This document shows positions 52,169-60,839 of a stretch of 64,000 nucleotides of DNA, piece by piece. How positions within the stretch are numbered: position 1 is the stretch's first letter; each line of letters starts with the position of its first letter. The position numbers and the translations under genes are program-made. Below the pieces are notes generated by a model. It did not search any database and had not been told where the DNA came from. It saw only the letters and a program-made list of their open reading frames with translations. Source of the DNA: Anaerolineales bacterium (GTDB lineage: Bacteria; Chloroflexota; Anaerolineae; Anaerolineales; Villigracilaceae). The stretch lies in the NCBI GenBank assembly GCA_016934715.1, contig JAFGSI010000064.1, forward strand, positions 21,861 to 85,860, in the 5' to 3' direction.

Positions 52169-53086
52169 TTACGCAGGACTCTGCAGGAACAGCACCCCGT
52201 TCTGAGATGGGTCGCGAAGCAGGATGCCCTCCCCGGTCAGGGTGTGGGGGATCTGCAGATCGTCCAGGCGCTTGCACAACTCCTGCCAGGCGGCCTGCTC
52301 CGGGAAGGCGAAGGAGATGTGTTTCAGGCCCAGAGCATCAGGCGGTGAGGGCGGGGCCCCTTCGCCCTGCCAGGTATTGTAGCCGATGTGATGGTGATAA
52401 CCTCCGGCAGAGACCATGCCCATGCGGAAAGCGCGCTCTGTGCCCATGTCGTCGAAGCCGAGCAGGTCGTGGTAGAAGCGGCGCGTCTCGTCCAGGTCGG
52501 AGACATGCAGGTGGAAATGGCCGAGGCGCGTCCCGGGCGGGACGGGCTGGTCGAGGGGCTCATTCTGTGCCAGGAGGGAGAAGAGCGCCTCGACATTGAG
52601 GGCCTCGCGTCCGCTGCTTGGCCGGCCGTCGGCGTAGTGGGCGTAGAATTCCCCGTCCTTGATGCCGAATACGCCGTCCTCCGGGGTTTCGCAATACAGT
52701 TCGATGGTGTTGCCCTCCGGGTCGTCCAGGTAGGTGGTCTTGGTCATCACGTGGTCGGTGGGGGTGTTGGACCACCCCAGGTCAAAGAGCCGGGCGATGG
52801 CGCGCGCCAGTTCGCGCCGATCGGGATAGAGGATGGCGAAGTGATAGAGGCCGGTCACGCGGTGATAGCGTCGCCCGCCGGGGAGCTGGGTCAGGCGCAC
52901 CAGGTCCGCCTGTCCTGCACCCAGTCCGGCGCTGTCCTTTTCCTGCCAATGCAAGTGCAGGCCCAGCACGCGCTGGTAGAAGGCGGTTTGAGACTCGAGA
53001 TTGGCAACCTTGAGGTGAACGTGGCCCGCATAGGTCTGCGGGTGGATGCGCCAGGGGGCAAGGGCGATTGGTGGGGGAAGGGGCAC
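52169..53086 (-). CDS. Two-domain VOC protein, extradiol dioxygenase (CatE)-like
   Basis: 305 residues with two vicinal-oxygen-chelate modules: GHVHLKVANLESQTAFYQRVLGL near the N-terminus (with YLDDPEGNTIELYCE) and LGHFHLHVSDLDETRRFYHDLLGF in the second half. His/Glu metal-ligand candidates are H23 region, H of LGHFHL and E in NTIELY. The arrangement resembles Bacillus CatE-type catechol 2,3-dioxygenases, but many relatives have other roles, so the substrate is unassigned. Monocistronic. Confidence 0.85.
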   Translation of the reverse strand: MPLPPPIALAPWRIHPQTYAGHVHLKVANLESQTAFYQRVLGLHLHWQEKDSAGLGAGQADLVRLTQLPGGRRYHRVTGLYHFAILYPDRRELARAIARLFDLGWSNTPTDHVMTKTTYLDDPEGNTIELYCETPEDGVFGIKDGEFYAHYADGRPSSGREALNVEALFSLLAQNEPLDQPVPPGTRLGHFHLHVSDLDETRRFYHDLLGFDDMGTERAFRMGMVSAGGYHHHIGYNTWQGEGAPPSPPDALGLKHISFAFPEQAAWQELCKRLDDLQIPHTLTGEGILLRDPSQNGVLFLQSPA

Positions 53087-53489
53087 GTCTTTATTTTACC
53101 AAAATTTGCTAAAATTGTCATATTTGGATCGATGCCCCCATGAAGATCTATGAGTCAGTCTTGATCTCCTCTCCCGAGCTGTGGAATGGTTTTGCCTGTG
53201 TCGTCTACTCAGCAGGTAGTTCAAGCAGACCGGCGACACCGGTCTGCTTGCTGGGAGGACCTATGCCGCCGGTGCGCACGTCGCCAGCCCAGTGATTTCG
53301 AATTTGGGAGCGGCGCCGGGTTCTCGGGAGGCGGTGTCCCCGGTGGTCCGGGCGGAACGCGCTCCCATGGACCGTAGATCTCGTTCTGCACAAGAGGGGT
53401 TGCTCAAGAACAGGATCGTTCGCATCCATGTCATCTGCCTGGTCTGTGCGATCCTCCTGGAAAAAAGGACCCGGCAGAGAGTGGCAGGA
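53087..53489. other. 403-nt region with one strong hairpin, no convincing gene
   Basis: CAAGCAGACCGG (53222-53233) pairs perfectly with CCGGTCTGCTTG (53239-53250) around a 5-nt loop, a 12-bp terminator-like stem. Short frames here match nothing I recognise. Confidence 0.5.
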
Positions 53490-54794
53490 TCAATCCATCA
53501 GGCTTGCCCGTTCCAGGACCGGAGGAGCGCCAGCCGCCGCGCGAAAGGCCTTCACATCGATGCGCCCCAGCAGGAAGATCGCTGCCAGGAGCATGGCGGC
53601 CTCGATGGTGAATACGACCAGGTATCCGGCCATTGGATTCCCGCTGGCCGCGGTGACCAGGTCGCGTACCACACCGCCCAGTACCGAGCCGGTCAGGCGC
53701 GAGAGGGCGTTGGAGAAGCCCCAGGCTCCGATGAACAGGCCGACCTGTCCGACCAGGGTCAGGTCGAACATCAGGGCCAAATTAGCGACGGTCGAGAGGC
53801 CAGTCCCGGTCCCAAGCAAGACCACGCCCAGGTAAAAGATCCCCTGCGTCCGCAGTCCGCCGCCAGCCAGAATCAGCAGGAAGCCGGCCAGTGCCCCCAG
53901 GTTGCCAGCCTGGGCCACGAACCGGCGGGACAGGCGCCGTTCGAGGGCACCGGCGAGCAGGATGGCAACCAGCACAAACCCGCCCCACAGCGCGGTCAGG
54001 CGGGTGGTCTGGGTGACCGTCCAGTCGAAAGCCTCGGCAGCGAAGGGTTCGAGCAGCACATCCTGGCCGAGGATGGCTGCAAGGAGTAGCAGCAGGTAGA
54101 CAAAGAAACGCCGTGCCTGCGGGTTGCCCAGGATGACAGCCGCCATCTGGCGCAGGGTTGGTTTTTTCGCGGCTGGCTCGCCGGGAGTGGCGCGTAGTTC
54201 GAGGCCGGGCAGGGCCAGCCCGCCCAGAACAAGGGCGATCAGGCCGACGGTCCGGAAGGCGGACATCAGCGCGGCGGGCGAGTAGGGATCGACCATCCTG
54301 CTCAGGCCGATCGCGGTCAGGATGATGCTGACGATCATCATGAACCACATGGTCGCGATGGTCTTGCCGCGGCCGTCCTCGCCGGAAAGTTCGGAGGCCA
54401 GCGCCAGGTAGCAGACAGCCGAGAGATTGTAGCCCATGCCCCAGGCCAGGAAGGGCAGCAGCCCGGTCAGGATCCCGGCAAAGCCGCCCTCCGCCAGCCG
54501 GAATGCCGCCCAGGGGGAGATGATCACCCCGGCGACGCACAGCAGCAGGCCGAGCAGGATGTACGGCGTGCGCCGCAGGCCGAATAGCGGATGCCGGTCG
54601 GAGAAGGCGCCCACCGCGACCTGGAGTGGGGAAAGAAAATACGGTAGCGAGGCCAGGATCGCCACCAGGGTCGCCGAGAGGGCCAGTTCGCGGATCATCA
54701 CCCGGTTGAGGGTGCTGTTGATCGGGACCAGGGTCATGGCAACTGCCACGTGAATCAGTCCAAGCTGGATGCGTTTCAGGTTCATCAGGTTCAA
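53490..54794 (-). CDS. PucC/BCD-family MFS transporter
   Basis: 434 residues with twelve predicted helices. The opening LKRIQLGLIHVAVAMTLVPI then STLNRVMIRELALSATLVA, and FSDRHPLFGLRRTPYI, matches the PucC (bacteriochlorophyll-delivery) branch of the major facilitator superfamily. PucC/LhaA proteins are associated with light-harvesting complex assembly in phototrophs, but PucC-like genes also occur in non-phototrophs. No bch, puf or other photosynthesis gene is in the window. The role here is uncertain. Confidence 0.8.
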   Translation of the reverse strand: MNLMNLKRIQLGLIHVAVAMTLVPINSTLNRVMIRELALSATLVAILASLPYFLSPLQVAVGAFSDRHPLFGLRRTPYILLGLLLCVAGVIISPWAAFRLAEGGFAGILTGLLPFLAWGMGYNLSAVCYLALASELSGEDGRGKTIATMWFMMIVSIILTAIGLSRMVDPYSPAALMSAFRTVGLIALVLGGLALPGLELRATPGEPAAKKPTLRQMAAVILGNPQARRFFVYLLLLLAAILGQDVLLEPFAAEAFDWTVTQTTRLTALWGGFVLVAILLAGALERRLSRRFVAQAGNLGALAGFLLILAGGGLRTQGIFYLGVVLLGTGTGLSTVANLALMFDLTLVGQVGLFIGAWGFSNALSRLTGSVLGGVVRDLVTAASGNPMAGYLVVFTIEAAMLLAAIFLLGRIDVKAFRAAAGAPPVLERASLMD

Positions 54795-54853
54795 TCCTAC
54801 CAGAGTTCGATGAAAACAGGCTTAATTTTCGAACGCGTATCGCAGGGACAGTG

Positions 54854-54891
54854 CCAACGGCCTCTCCCGGGCAGGCGGGAGAGGCCGTTGG
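54854..54891. other. Very strong 16-bp hairpin between catalase and pucC-like genes
   Basis: CCAACGGCCTCTCCCG (54854-54869) pairs perfectly with CGGGAGAGGCCGTTGG (54876-54891) around GGCAGG. It lies 99 nt after the catalase stop and probably terminates that transcript, although no T run follows. Confidence 0.6.
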
Positions 54892-54989
54892 TTGCATACT
54901 GACTGTGATGGTACAGCCGGGCAGACTGCACAGCCTGCTCCCCAAAGCCGATATTGGGTGGCAACCTGCGGGACCGCGCGCGACTTCCG

Positions 54990-56450
54990 TTACTTGACCT
55001 TGTCGAGCGGGATTCCGAGCGCCTCCGCCACGCCCTTGCCATAAGCCGGGTCGGCCTTCAGGCAGTTCCCAATGTGGCGGATCTTGATGGATTCAGGCGC
55101 ATCGCCCATGGCGCGGGCAGTGTTCTCGAATAGCACCTGCTGTTGATCCTTGTTCATCAAACGGAAAAGTCTTCCCGGCTGGGTGTAATAATCGGAATCA
55201 TCCTCGCGGAAGTTCCAGTTGTCTGCTGCACCGAAGAGGTCCAGGGAGGGATCCCTGTGTTCGGGCTGCTCCTGCCACTCGCCAAAGCTGTTCGGTTCGT
55301 AGCCGATGGTGGCGCCATGATTGCCATCCACGCGCATCTGCCCATCACGATGGGAGGAATGTGCCGGGGCGTTCTTGGGGTGATTGACCGGGATCTGGTG
55401 GTGGTTGACGCCCAGGCGGTAGCGGTGGGCATCGCCATAGGAAAAGAGTCGCCCCTGCAGCATTTTATCCGGCGAGAAGCTGATTCCAGGAACCACGGCG
55501 GCGGGATTGAAGGCCGCCTGTTCCACATCCTGGAAATAATTCTCCGGATTGCGGTTCAGCTCGAGGACACCCACCTCGATCAATGGGAAGTCTTTCTTGT
55601 ACCATACCTTGGTCAGGTCGAAGGGGTTGTAAGGCATCTTCCTGGCCTGTTCTTCGGTCATCACCTGGATGTACATCGTCCAGCGTGGAAAATCGCCCCT
55701 GGCGATGCTCTCGAACAGGTCACGTTGATGGCTTTCGCGATCCTTGGCAACAATCGCCTCCGCTTCCTGATCGGTCAGATTTTTAATGCCCTGTTGCGTA
55801 TGCAGGTGGAATTTGACCCAGATGCGTTCATTCCTGGCATTGATCATGCTGAAGGTGTGGCTGCCAAAGCCGTGCATATGGCGGTAGGAGCACGGGATGC
55901 CGCGGTCACTCATGGTGATGGTGACCTGGTGCAGCGCTTCGGGGAGAAGCGTCCAGAAATCCCAGTTATTGGTGGCGGAGCGCAGGTTGGTCTGTGGGTC
56001 GCGTTTGACCGCCCGGTTGAGATCCGGGAACTTGTGCGGGTCGCGCAGGAAAAAGACGGGGGTATTGTTGCCAACCAGATCCCAGTTTCCTTCCTCGGTG
56101 TAGAACTTCATGGCGAAACCGCGGATATCCCGTTCTGCATCGGCAGCGCCGCGCTCACCAGCAACGGTGGAGAAGCGCATGAACACATCGGTTTCCTTGC
56201 CGACCTTGGAAAAAATGCTGGCTTTGGTGTATCGCGTGATGTCATGGGTGACGGTGAACTTGCCGAAGGCCCCCGAGCCCTTGGCGTGCATGCGGCGCTC
56301 CGGGATCACCTCCCGGTCAAAATGTGCCAGCTTTTCCAGATACCAGACATCCTGCAGCAGCATGGGCCCGCGCGGGCCTGCGGTCATGGCGTTTTGATTG
56401 TCGGGGACAGGGGCACCCGCGGCGGTGGTCAGTTTCTTTTTCTTGGTCAT
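54990..56450 (-). CDS. katA: Monofunctional heme catalase (small-subunit, clade 3)
   Basis: 486 residues splitting hydrogen peroxide to water and oxygen. Features: [20 protein letters not shown] with the catalytic His, [20 protein letters not shown], the catalytic Asn region [11 protein letters not shown], and the proximal heme ligand motif [14 protein letters not shown] (Tyr). The length fits small-subunit catalases. Upstream AT-rich palindromes resembling PerR boxes (56550-56577) lie about 100-125 nt before the start, between this gene and perR, which is cotranscribed or sits just upstream on the same strand. Confidence 0.97.
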   Translation of the reverse strand: MTKKKKLTTAAGAPVPDNQNAMTAGPRGPMLLQDVWYLEKLAHFDREVIPERRMHAKGSGAFGKFTVTHDITRYTKASIFSKVGKETDVFMRFSTVAGERGAADAERDIRGFAMKFYTEEGNWDLVGNNTPVFFLRDPHKFPDLNRAVKRDPQTNLRSATNNWDFWTLLPEALHQVTITMSDRGIPCSYRHMHGFGSHTFSMINARNERIWVKFHLHTQQGIKNLTDQEAEAIVAKDRESHQRDLFESIARGDFPRWTMYIQVMTEEQARKMPYNPFDLTKVWYKKDFPLIEVGVLELNRNPENYFQDVEQAAFNPAAVVPGISFSPDKMLQGRLFSYGDAHRYRLGVNHHQIPVNHPKNAPAHSSHRDGQMRVDGNHGATIGYEPNSFGEWQEQPEHRDPSLDLFGAADNWNFREDDSDYYTQPGRLFRLMNKDQQQVLFENTARAMGDAPESIKIRHIGNCLKADPAYGKGVAEALGIPLDKVK

Positions 56451-56549
56451 CGGAATCTCCTTTTCTGAAACGGGATGGACGGGTTAGGGCGATCGGTTTG
56501 CACCCGGGTTGGGAAAGGGATCAGTATTCTTGTTATGGACCCCTTTACA

Positions 56550-56577
56550 TAATAATTATTATTAGATAACAATTATC
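56550..56577. promoter_or_regulatory. PerR/Fur-type operator upstream of catalase
   Basis: TAATAAT-T-ATTATTA (56550-56564) is a perfect 7-1-7 inverted repeat, the architecture of PerR boxes. It is followed at once by GATAACAATTATC (56565-56577), a 5-3-5 palindrome like a Fur half-site array. Confidence 0.65.
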
Positions 56578-56604
56578 GACGACGGGCAAAAAAGAGAACA
56601 CCCC

Positions 56605-57042
56605 TCAACGACTTTGTTTGCAGTCCGAGCAAAGCCCGTAGAAAGTGATTTGAGGGCGAACGATCTGGTAGCCCGATGTTTCCTCCAATTTCCTGAGAGA
56701 GGAAAGATCAAGCTCCAGATCTCCATCCACGATCTTGTTACATTGCATGCAGATCAAGTGAGGATGAGGACCTGGCCGGTTGCCATCATAATGGCTATCA
56801 TCCCGCAGATCGATCTCCAATACCTGATCCAGGTCTTTGAGCAGGGCCAGGGTTTTGTAAACGGTTGCCTGGCTCATGGTTGGGAACCGGCTCCTGACGG
56901 CGGCATACAGCTGGGCCGCGCTGGGATGCCCTTCGCTGATGGCGATCAAACGCACCAGCTCAACCCGCTGGGGGGTCAGCCGGAAATTGCGTTCTTTCAG
57001 CGCAGAGATCAGTTCATCAAATCGAAGGGCAGGATCAGGCAT
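56605..57042 (-). CDS. perR: Peroxide-responsive repressor PerR (Fur family)
   Basis: 145 residues: winged-helix part FRLTPQRVELVRLI and MSQATVYKTLALLKDL, then a dimerisation domain. Structural zinc ligands are C98-x-x-C101 (CMQC) and C138-x-x-C141 (CSDC). The regulatory metal site keeps all residues used in Bacillus PerR by position: H39, D86, H92, H94 and, notably, Asp106 (KIVDG) where Fur usually has Glu. This Asp marks PerR over Fur. The ATG at 57042 was chosen because the frame upstream lacks family similarity. Next to catalase, its expected target. Confidence 0.9.
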   Translation of the reverse strand: MPDPALRFDELISALKERNFRLTPQRVELVRLIAISEGHPSAAQLYAAVRSRFPTMSQATVYKTLALLKDLDQVLEIDLRDDSHYDGNRPGPHPHLICMQCNKIVDGDLELDLSSLRKLEETSGYQIVRPQITFYGLCSDCKQSR

Positions 57043-57070
57043 AAGCGGTTTTTTGATAGAGTATCTTTTT

Positions 57071-57090
57071 AGAGAATGATTATTGATAAG
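57071..57090. promoter_or_regulatory. Possible Fur/PerR-type site upstream of perR
   Basis: AGAGAATGATTATTGATAAG lies 29-48 nt before the perR start and resembles a degenerate GATAATGATAATCATTATC-type array, which would fit autoregulation. The match is imperfect. Confidence 0.4.
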
Positions 57091-57127
57091 TATACCCTGT
57101 GAGGGTGAAATCGGCAAGACAAAGGAC

Positions 57128-57832
57128 TCACGGGGTTGATCTGGAGTGCTGCGTTTCCACGTAAATGAAGCGCGCCGCGGCATTCCCCAGCATTATCGGC
57201 TGACCTTCCACTTCGACGGTGATGGTCTGGTTGAACGGCAGGATCTCAGTGACCGTTGCGCGCGTGCCGGGCATGATGCGCTTCGTTTCCAGGTAGCCGA
57301 GCAATTGGATGTTCTCTTCCGCCAGTTCATGGATGCGTCGGATGGTGATCGTTTCCCCGGCTGGGATTTTCGTCAGCGGGATCCAGGTCGCGACTGCCTG
57401 TTCGCAGCCTGGCAGTGGGTTTCCGTGCGGACAGGTCTGCGGTCGGCCGAGTTGCTCCATCAGGGCGGTCTCGGTCATTGGCGAGATGGCGTGTTCCAGC
57501 TGGTGGGCCTCGTTGTGGAGTTGGGACCACGGCAGGGTCTTGACCATCATCCATTCCATCAGCATATGACGGCGCATGACCACCCGCGCCGCACTCCAGC
57601 CGGATTCGGTCAGGTGTGTGCCGTCTTTGTTCATGGTGATCAACCCGTCGCGGGTCATGCGCTTGAGGGTGTTGGTCACGGTGGGAGGGGTGACGCCCAG
57701 CAGTTCCGCCAGGCGCGATCCGACCACCGGCTCTTGATCGCGTTCCATTACATAAATGAGCGACAAGTAATCCTGGATGGTTGAACTCAGTTTGGAGATG
57801 TCTGAAGAATCAAGACCAGTGATGTTTGTCAT
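57128..57832 (-). CDS. DtxR/MntR-family metal-dependent regulator
   Basis: 234 residues: winged-helix domain (STIQDYLSLIYVMERDQEPV, LAELLGVTPPTVTNTLKRMT), metal-binding/dimerisation helices (LHNEAHQLEHAISPMTETAL), a CPHGNPLPGCE motif typical of the family's second domain, and a C-terminal SH3-like FeoA domain (TIRRIHELAEENIQLLGYLE). It represses metal uptake genes when loaded with Fe2+ or Mn2+. Divergent from feoABC, so iron control of that operon is the likely role. Confidence 0.92.
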   Translation of the reverse strand: MTNITGLDSSDISKLSSTIQDYLSLIYVMERDQEPVVGSRLAELLGVTPPTVTNTLKRMTRDGLITMNKDGTHLTESGWSAARVVMRRHMLMEWMMVKTLPWSQLHNEAHQLEHAISPMTETALMEQLGRPQTCPHGNPLPGCEQAVATWIPLTKIPAGETITIRRIHELAEENIQLLGYLETKRIMPGTRATVTEILPFNQTITVEVEGQPIMLGNAAARFIYVETQHSRSTP

Positions 57833-57879
57833 GTTATAATTCAGAGAGTTTACCTATGCTAATTTCCTACATTAACATA

Positions 57880-57894
57880 AAATAATTATTATTC
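57880..57894. promoter_or_regulatory. PerR-box-like palindrome upstream of feoA
   Basis: AAATAATTATTATTC contains the 13-mer AATAATTATTATT (57881-57893), identical to the core of the box upstream of catalase (56551-56563). It lies 42-56 nt before the feoA start. Confidence 0.6.
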
Positions 57895-57935
57895 TGCTTT
57901 ACCCATTATAACATCCTAGATTGCAGGGAACTGAT

Positions 57936-58187
57936 ATGCCTGAAAAGAAACGCCGGATATTACTGTCCGAGATGGCTGCTGGGGAAGATGCCGTCGTTCT
58001 TGATTTTCAGGGAGGCCGGATGGTCAACAGCCGGCTGGCCTCCCTGGGTCTCACACCGGGTGTGCAGGTCAACATGACCCAGAACTTTGGACGCGGGCCA
58101 CTGATCGTGACCGTGCGCGGCACGCGCGTGGCATTGGGACGCGGCGAAGCAGCCAAGATCATCGTTGAACGAGGCTCGCATGAGTGA
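57936..58187 (+). CDS. feoA: Ferrous iron transport protein A
   Basis: 83 residues: ILLSEMAAGEDAVVLDF, MVNSRLASLGLTPGVQVNM, GPLIVTVRGTRVALGRGEAAKIIV, the SH3-like FeoA fold. CAGGGA precedes the ATG at 57936; a TTG 15 nt earlier is less likely. It overlaps feoB by 8 nt and is thought to regulate FeoB activity at the membrane. Confidence 0.92.
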   Translation: MPEKKRRILLSEMAAGEDAVVLDFQGGRMVNSRLASLGLTPGVQVNMTQNFGRGPLIVTVRGTRVALGRGEAAKIIVERGSHE

Positions 58188-60222
58188 TTGTCACGATCCC
58201 CTGATGCAGACCGCTCCTCGCTTGGCTGTCATGGAGGTGGACGCCTCGCTGATTGCCCTGGCCGGTCAGCCGAATATGGGCAAGTCCACGCTTTTCAATC
58301 TATTGACAGGCCTGAACCAGCATGTGGGGAATTGGCCGGGGAAGACGGTGGAACGCCGCGAAGGATTTTTCGACCACAAGGGCCGCTCTTTCCGCCTGGT
58401 GGACCTGCCTGGAACCTACAGCCTGACGGCCAACTCCCCGGAGGAAGTCATTGCCCGGGAGTTCATCCTGTGCGAGCAACCGGCCGCGGTGGTGGCGGTC
58501 GTCAGCGCGGCGAATCTGGAACGCAGCCTCTACCTGGTGGCTGAACTGGCCGCATTGGATGCGCCGGTTATCGTGGCCCTGAATATGATGGACGTGGCCG
58601 CCCAGGAAGGGATCCAGGTGGATGCACACATACTTGAAGCCGCGCTCGGATTGCCGGTCATCCCGATGACGGCCTCCAAGGCGATAGGCGTGCGTGAACT
58701 GCTCGGGGTGGTGGAAGATGTCCTGGACGGGAAACGGGTCCCGTGTCCGCACCTGCCCGAGGTGCGCGCTGATCACCGGGAAGTTTTGGAGAAAATCGGG
58801 AGGTTGATCGAGGGGCATGTTCCCGAACCCTACCCCCAGAGCTGGATCGCGCTCAAGTTGCTGGAAGGCGATGCCGAGGTGACAGGCAGGTTGCAGGCTG
58901 CGCTATCGCCCGAAACCTGGGAGTCAGTCCATGGTGTTCTGCGTGCCCATGATGACGCCTTCCTGGCGGTGGCATCGGGACGCTACGAATGGATCGGGCG
59001 CATGTTGCGAGCCGCAGTGACGCGACCCAGGATCGGCCAATTCGGATTGACCGAACGCCTTGATCGTTGGGCGGCTCACCCGGTCTGGGGCCTGTTCATC
59101 ATGGCGGGTATCCTCGGGCTGGTATTCTGGCTGACGTTCACGCTCGGCAGCCCGCTCCAGGAATGGCTGGACAGGAGCATCCTCGCGCCCCTGGCCGGGT
59201 TGGCCTCGGATGTGTTGATGGGCGCACCTGTGTGGGTGCGGGGCATGCTGGTGGATGGTTTGATCGGCGGGGTTGGCTCGGTGTTGATCTTCCTGCCCAT
59301 CCTGGTGATCTTCTTTGCCGTTTTTGCCCTGCTCGAAGACGTGGGTTACATGGCGCGCGCCGCCTATGTGATGGACAACCTGATGCACCTGATGGGATTG
59401 CACGGCAAGTCATTCCTGCCGCTCTTCCTGGGATTCGGTTGCAACGTGCCTGCTATCATGGGCACGCGTGTGATCGACTCCTGGCCGGCCCGCCTGTTGA
59501 CCATCCTGATCGCCCCGCTGGTGCCCTGCACGGCGCGCATGGCGGTGGTGGCATTCATTGCCCCGGCCTTCTTCGGGGAGAATGCCATCTGGATATCCTG
59601 GGGGCTGGTACTGCTCTCCTTGCTGGCGCTGGTCGCCAGCGGTGCGCTGCTCAATCGGGTGATTTTCAAGGGGCAGCGTTCGGCTTTCATCATGGAGATG
59701 CCGCTTTACCATATCCCCAACGCCCGCACGATTGGCCTGCTGGTCTGGCAACGCTCGCTGGCCTTCGTCAAGAAGGCCGGGACGGCGATCCTGGTAATAT
59801 CGCTGCTGGTGTGGGTGCTCTCCTATCTGCCGAATGGCGAGCTGAACACAAGCTTCCTGGCCCGCTTTGGCCAATTCCTCGAACCGGTGGGAAGGTGGAT
59901 GGGCTTCGACTGGCGGTTGACGGTGGCGCTCATTACCAGCTTTCCAGCCAAGGAAAACGCCATTGCAACCCTGGGGGTGCTGTTCGGGAATTCACCGGAC
60001 TCCGGTCTGGCCGAAACCTTGGCCGCATCCTTTTCGATGGCCTCCGCCCTGTCATTCCTGGTGGTAACGATGCTCTTCATCCCCTGCATGGCGACCGTGG
60101 CGGTGACAAAGCAGGAGACCAATTCCTGGGGCTGGACGCTCCTGAGCGTCTTTCTGCTGCTGGCGCTCTCGGTTGCAGCCGGGACCGGGGTGTATCACCT
60201 GGCGGCGTTGATCGGACTGTAG
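58180..60222 (+). CDS. feoB: Ferrous iron transporter FeoB
   Basis: About 680 residues. The N-terminal G domain has GQPNMGKSTLFN (G1), VGNWPGKTVER (G2), LVDLPGTYSL (G3) and ALNMMDVA (G4). The membrane domain carries two Gate/nucleoside-recognition units with the conserved cysteine segment FGCNVPAIMGTRVID and SFPAKENAIATLG. It imports Fe2+ using GTP. The ATG at 58180 follows GAGG and overlaps the feoA stop, so the genes are coupled. Confidence 0.97.
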   Translation: MSDCHDPLMQTAPRLAVMEVDASLIALAGQPNMGKSTLFNLLTGLNQHVGNWPGKTVERREGFFDHKGRSFRLVDLPGTYSLTANSPEEVIAREFILCEQPAAVVAVVSAANLERSLYLVAELAALDAPVIVALNMMDVAAQEGIQVDAHILEAALGLPVIPMTASKAIGVRELLGVVEDVLDGKRVPCPHLPEVRADHREVLEKIGRLIEGHVPEPYPQSWIALKLLEGDAEVTGRLQAALSPETWESVHGVLRAHDDAFLAVASGRYEWIGRMLRAAVTRPRIGQFGLTERLDRWAAHPVWGLFIMAGILGLVFWLTFTLGSPLQEWLDRSILAPLAGLASDVLMGAPVWVRGMLVDGLIGGVGSVLIFLPILVIFFAVFALLEDVGYMARAAYVMDNLMHLMGLHGKSFLPLFLGFGCNVPAIMGTRVIDSWPARLLTILIAPLVPCTARMAVVAFIAPAFFGENAIWISWGLVLLSLLALVASGALLNRVIFKGQRSAFIMEMPLYHIPNARTIGLLVWQRSLAFVKKAGTAILVISLLVWVLSYLPNGELNTSFLARFGQFLEPVGRWMGFDWRLTVALITSFPAKENAIATLGVLFGNSPDSGLAETLAASFSMASALSFLVVTMLFIPCMATVAVTKQETNSWGWTLLSVFLLLALSVAAGTGVYHLAALIGL

Positions 60223-60224
60223 CG

Positions 60225-60458
60225 ATGTTGGAAAAACTGCTCACCGAAATCCGTTCCGGCGGCACATTCGAAACCGGGACTCTGGCGGTCCAACTGGGAA
60301 CGACTCCCGAGCTGGTGAAAGCCATGCTCGAGCATCTTCAGCGCGCCGGACACATCCGTTCTTACCAGGCCTGTGGCGATGCCTGCGGAGGGTGCAGTTT
60401 GAAGAGCGCATGTAAAATCACGAACCCGGCCGATGGCGTGCGGCTCTGGCAGGGGTGA
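60225..60458 (+). CDS. feoC: FeoC-like winged-helix protein with cysteine cluster
   Basis: 77 residues starting two bases after the feoB stop: MLEKLLTEIRSGGTFETGTL, then LGTTPELVKAMLEHLQRAGHI (winged helix) and a loop CGDACGGCSLKSAC with four cysteines, the iron-sulfur-type wing of FeoC proteins. FeoC is a regulator or stabiliser of FeoB. It completes a feoABC operon. Confidence 0.85.
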   Translation: MLEKLLTEIRSGGTFETGTLAVQLGTTPELVKAMLEHLQRAGHIRSYQACGDACGGCSLKSACKITNPADGVRLWQG

Positions 60459-60589
60459 ATTTCTTCCCACTCGATCCACTCGAACAGGAAGCCTGCTTCT
60501 TTTGGCAGATCTTCGGGAGGGAGGCAGGGTCCTGTCCTGGTGGACACCCGGACTGGTCAGGAGACTGTGGCGCAGCTTCAGATCATTGA
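60455..60589 (+). CDS. Possible small Cys-containing ORF overlapping feoC stop
   Basis: A GTG at 60455 overlaps the feoC stop (GTGA) and opens 44 codons: VNFFPLDPLEQEACFFWQIF, then GREAGSCPGGHPDWSGDCG. The overlap suggests coupling, and the three cysteines might bind metal, but no family is recognised and it overlaps the next frame at 60540. Confidence 0.3.
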   Translation: MNFFPLDPLEQEACFFWQIFGREAGSCPGGHPDWSGDCGAASDH

Positions 60590-60788
60590 ACTGCTGGACC
60601 GGCAGGCCGTTTGTGGCCTGGGGCTGGTCATCATGCGCAAGAATCGGGCGCTGGAGATCTTGCCCATCCTTGCCGCGAATCAGCACCCCCTGTGTCTTCC
60701 TCCGGATGAATACCCGGCCGGACTGGGTGAGTTGATCCGGACACTTGCGGCGAAACGGGTGCTGAAAAAAATTACAGATCGAGGGTAA
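60540..60788 (+). CDS. Hypothetical 82-residue protein after feoC
   Basis: A GTG at 60540 opens a frame with plausible coding composition: VAQLQIIELLDRQAVCGLGL, then MRKNRALEILPILAANQHPL and ELIRTLAAKRVLKKI. No family is recognised and no clear ribosome site is seen. An internal start is possible. It may be the last gene of the feo operon. Confidence 0.4.
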   Translation: MDTRTGQETVAQLQIIELLDRQAVCGLGLVIMRKNRALEILPILAANQHPLCLPPDEYPAGLGELIRTLAAKRVLKKITDRG

Positions 60789-60839
60789 TGTCCCGGGGAG
60801 ATGTCCTGGGAGTTCCCCTTTGGGGGTGTTGGCGAGTCG

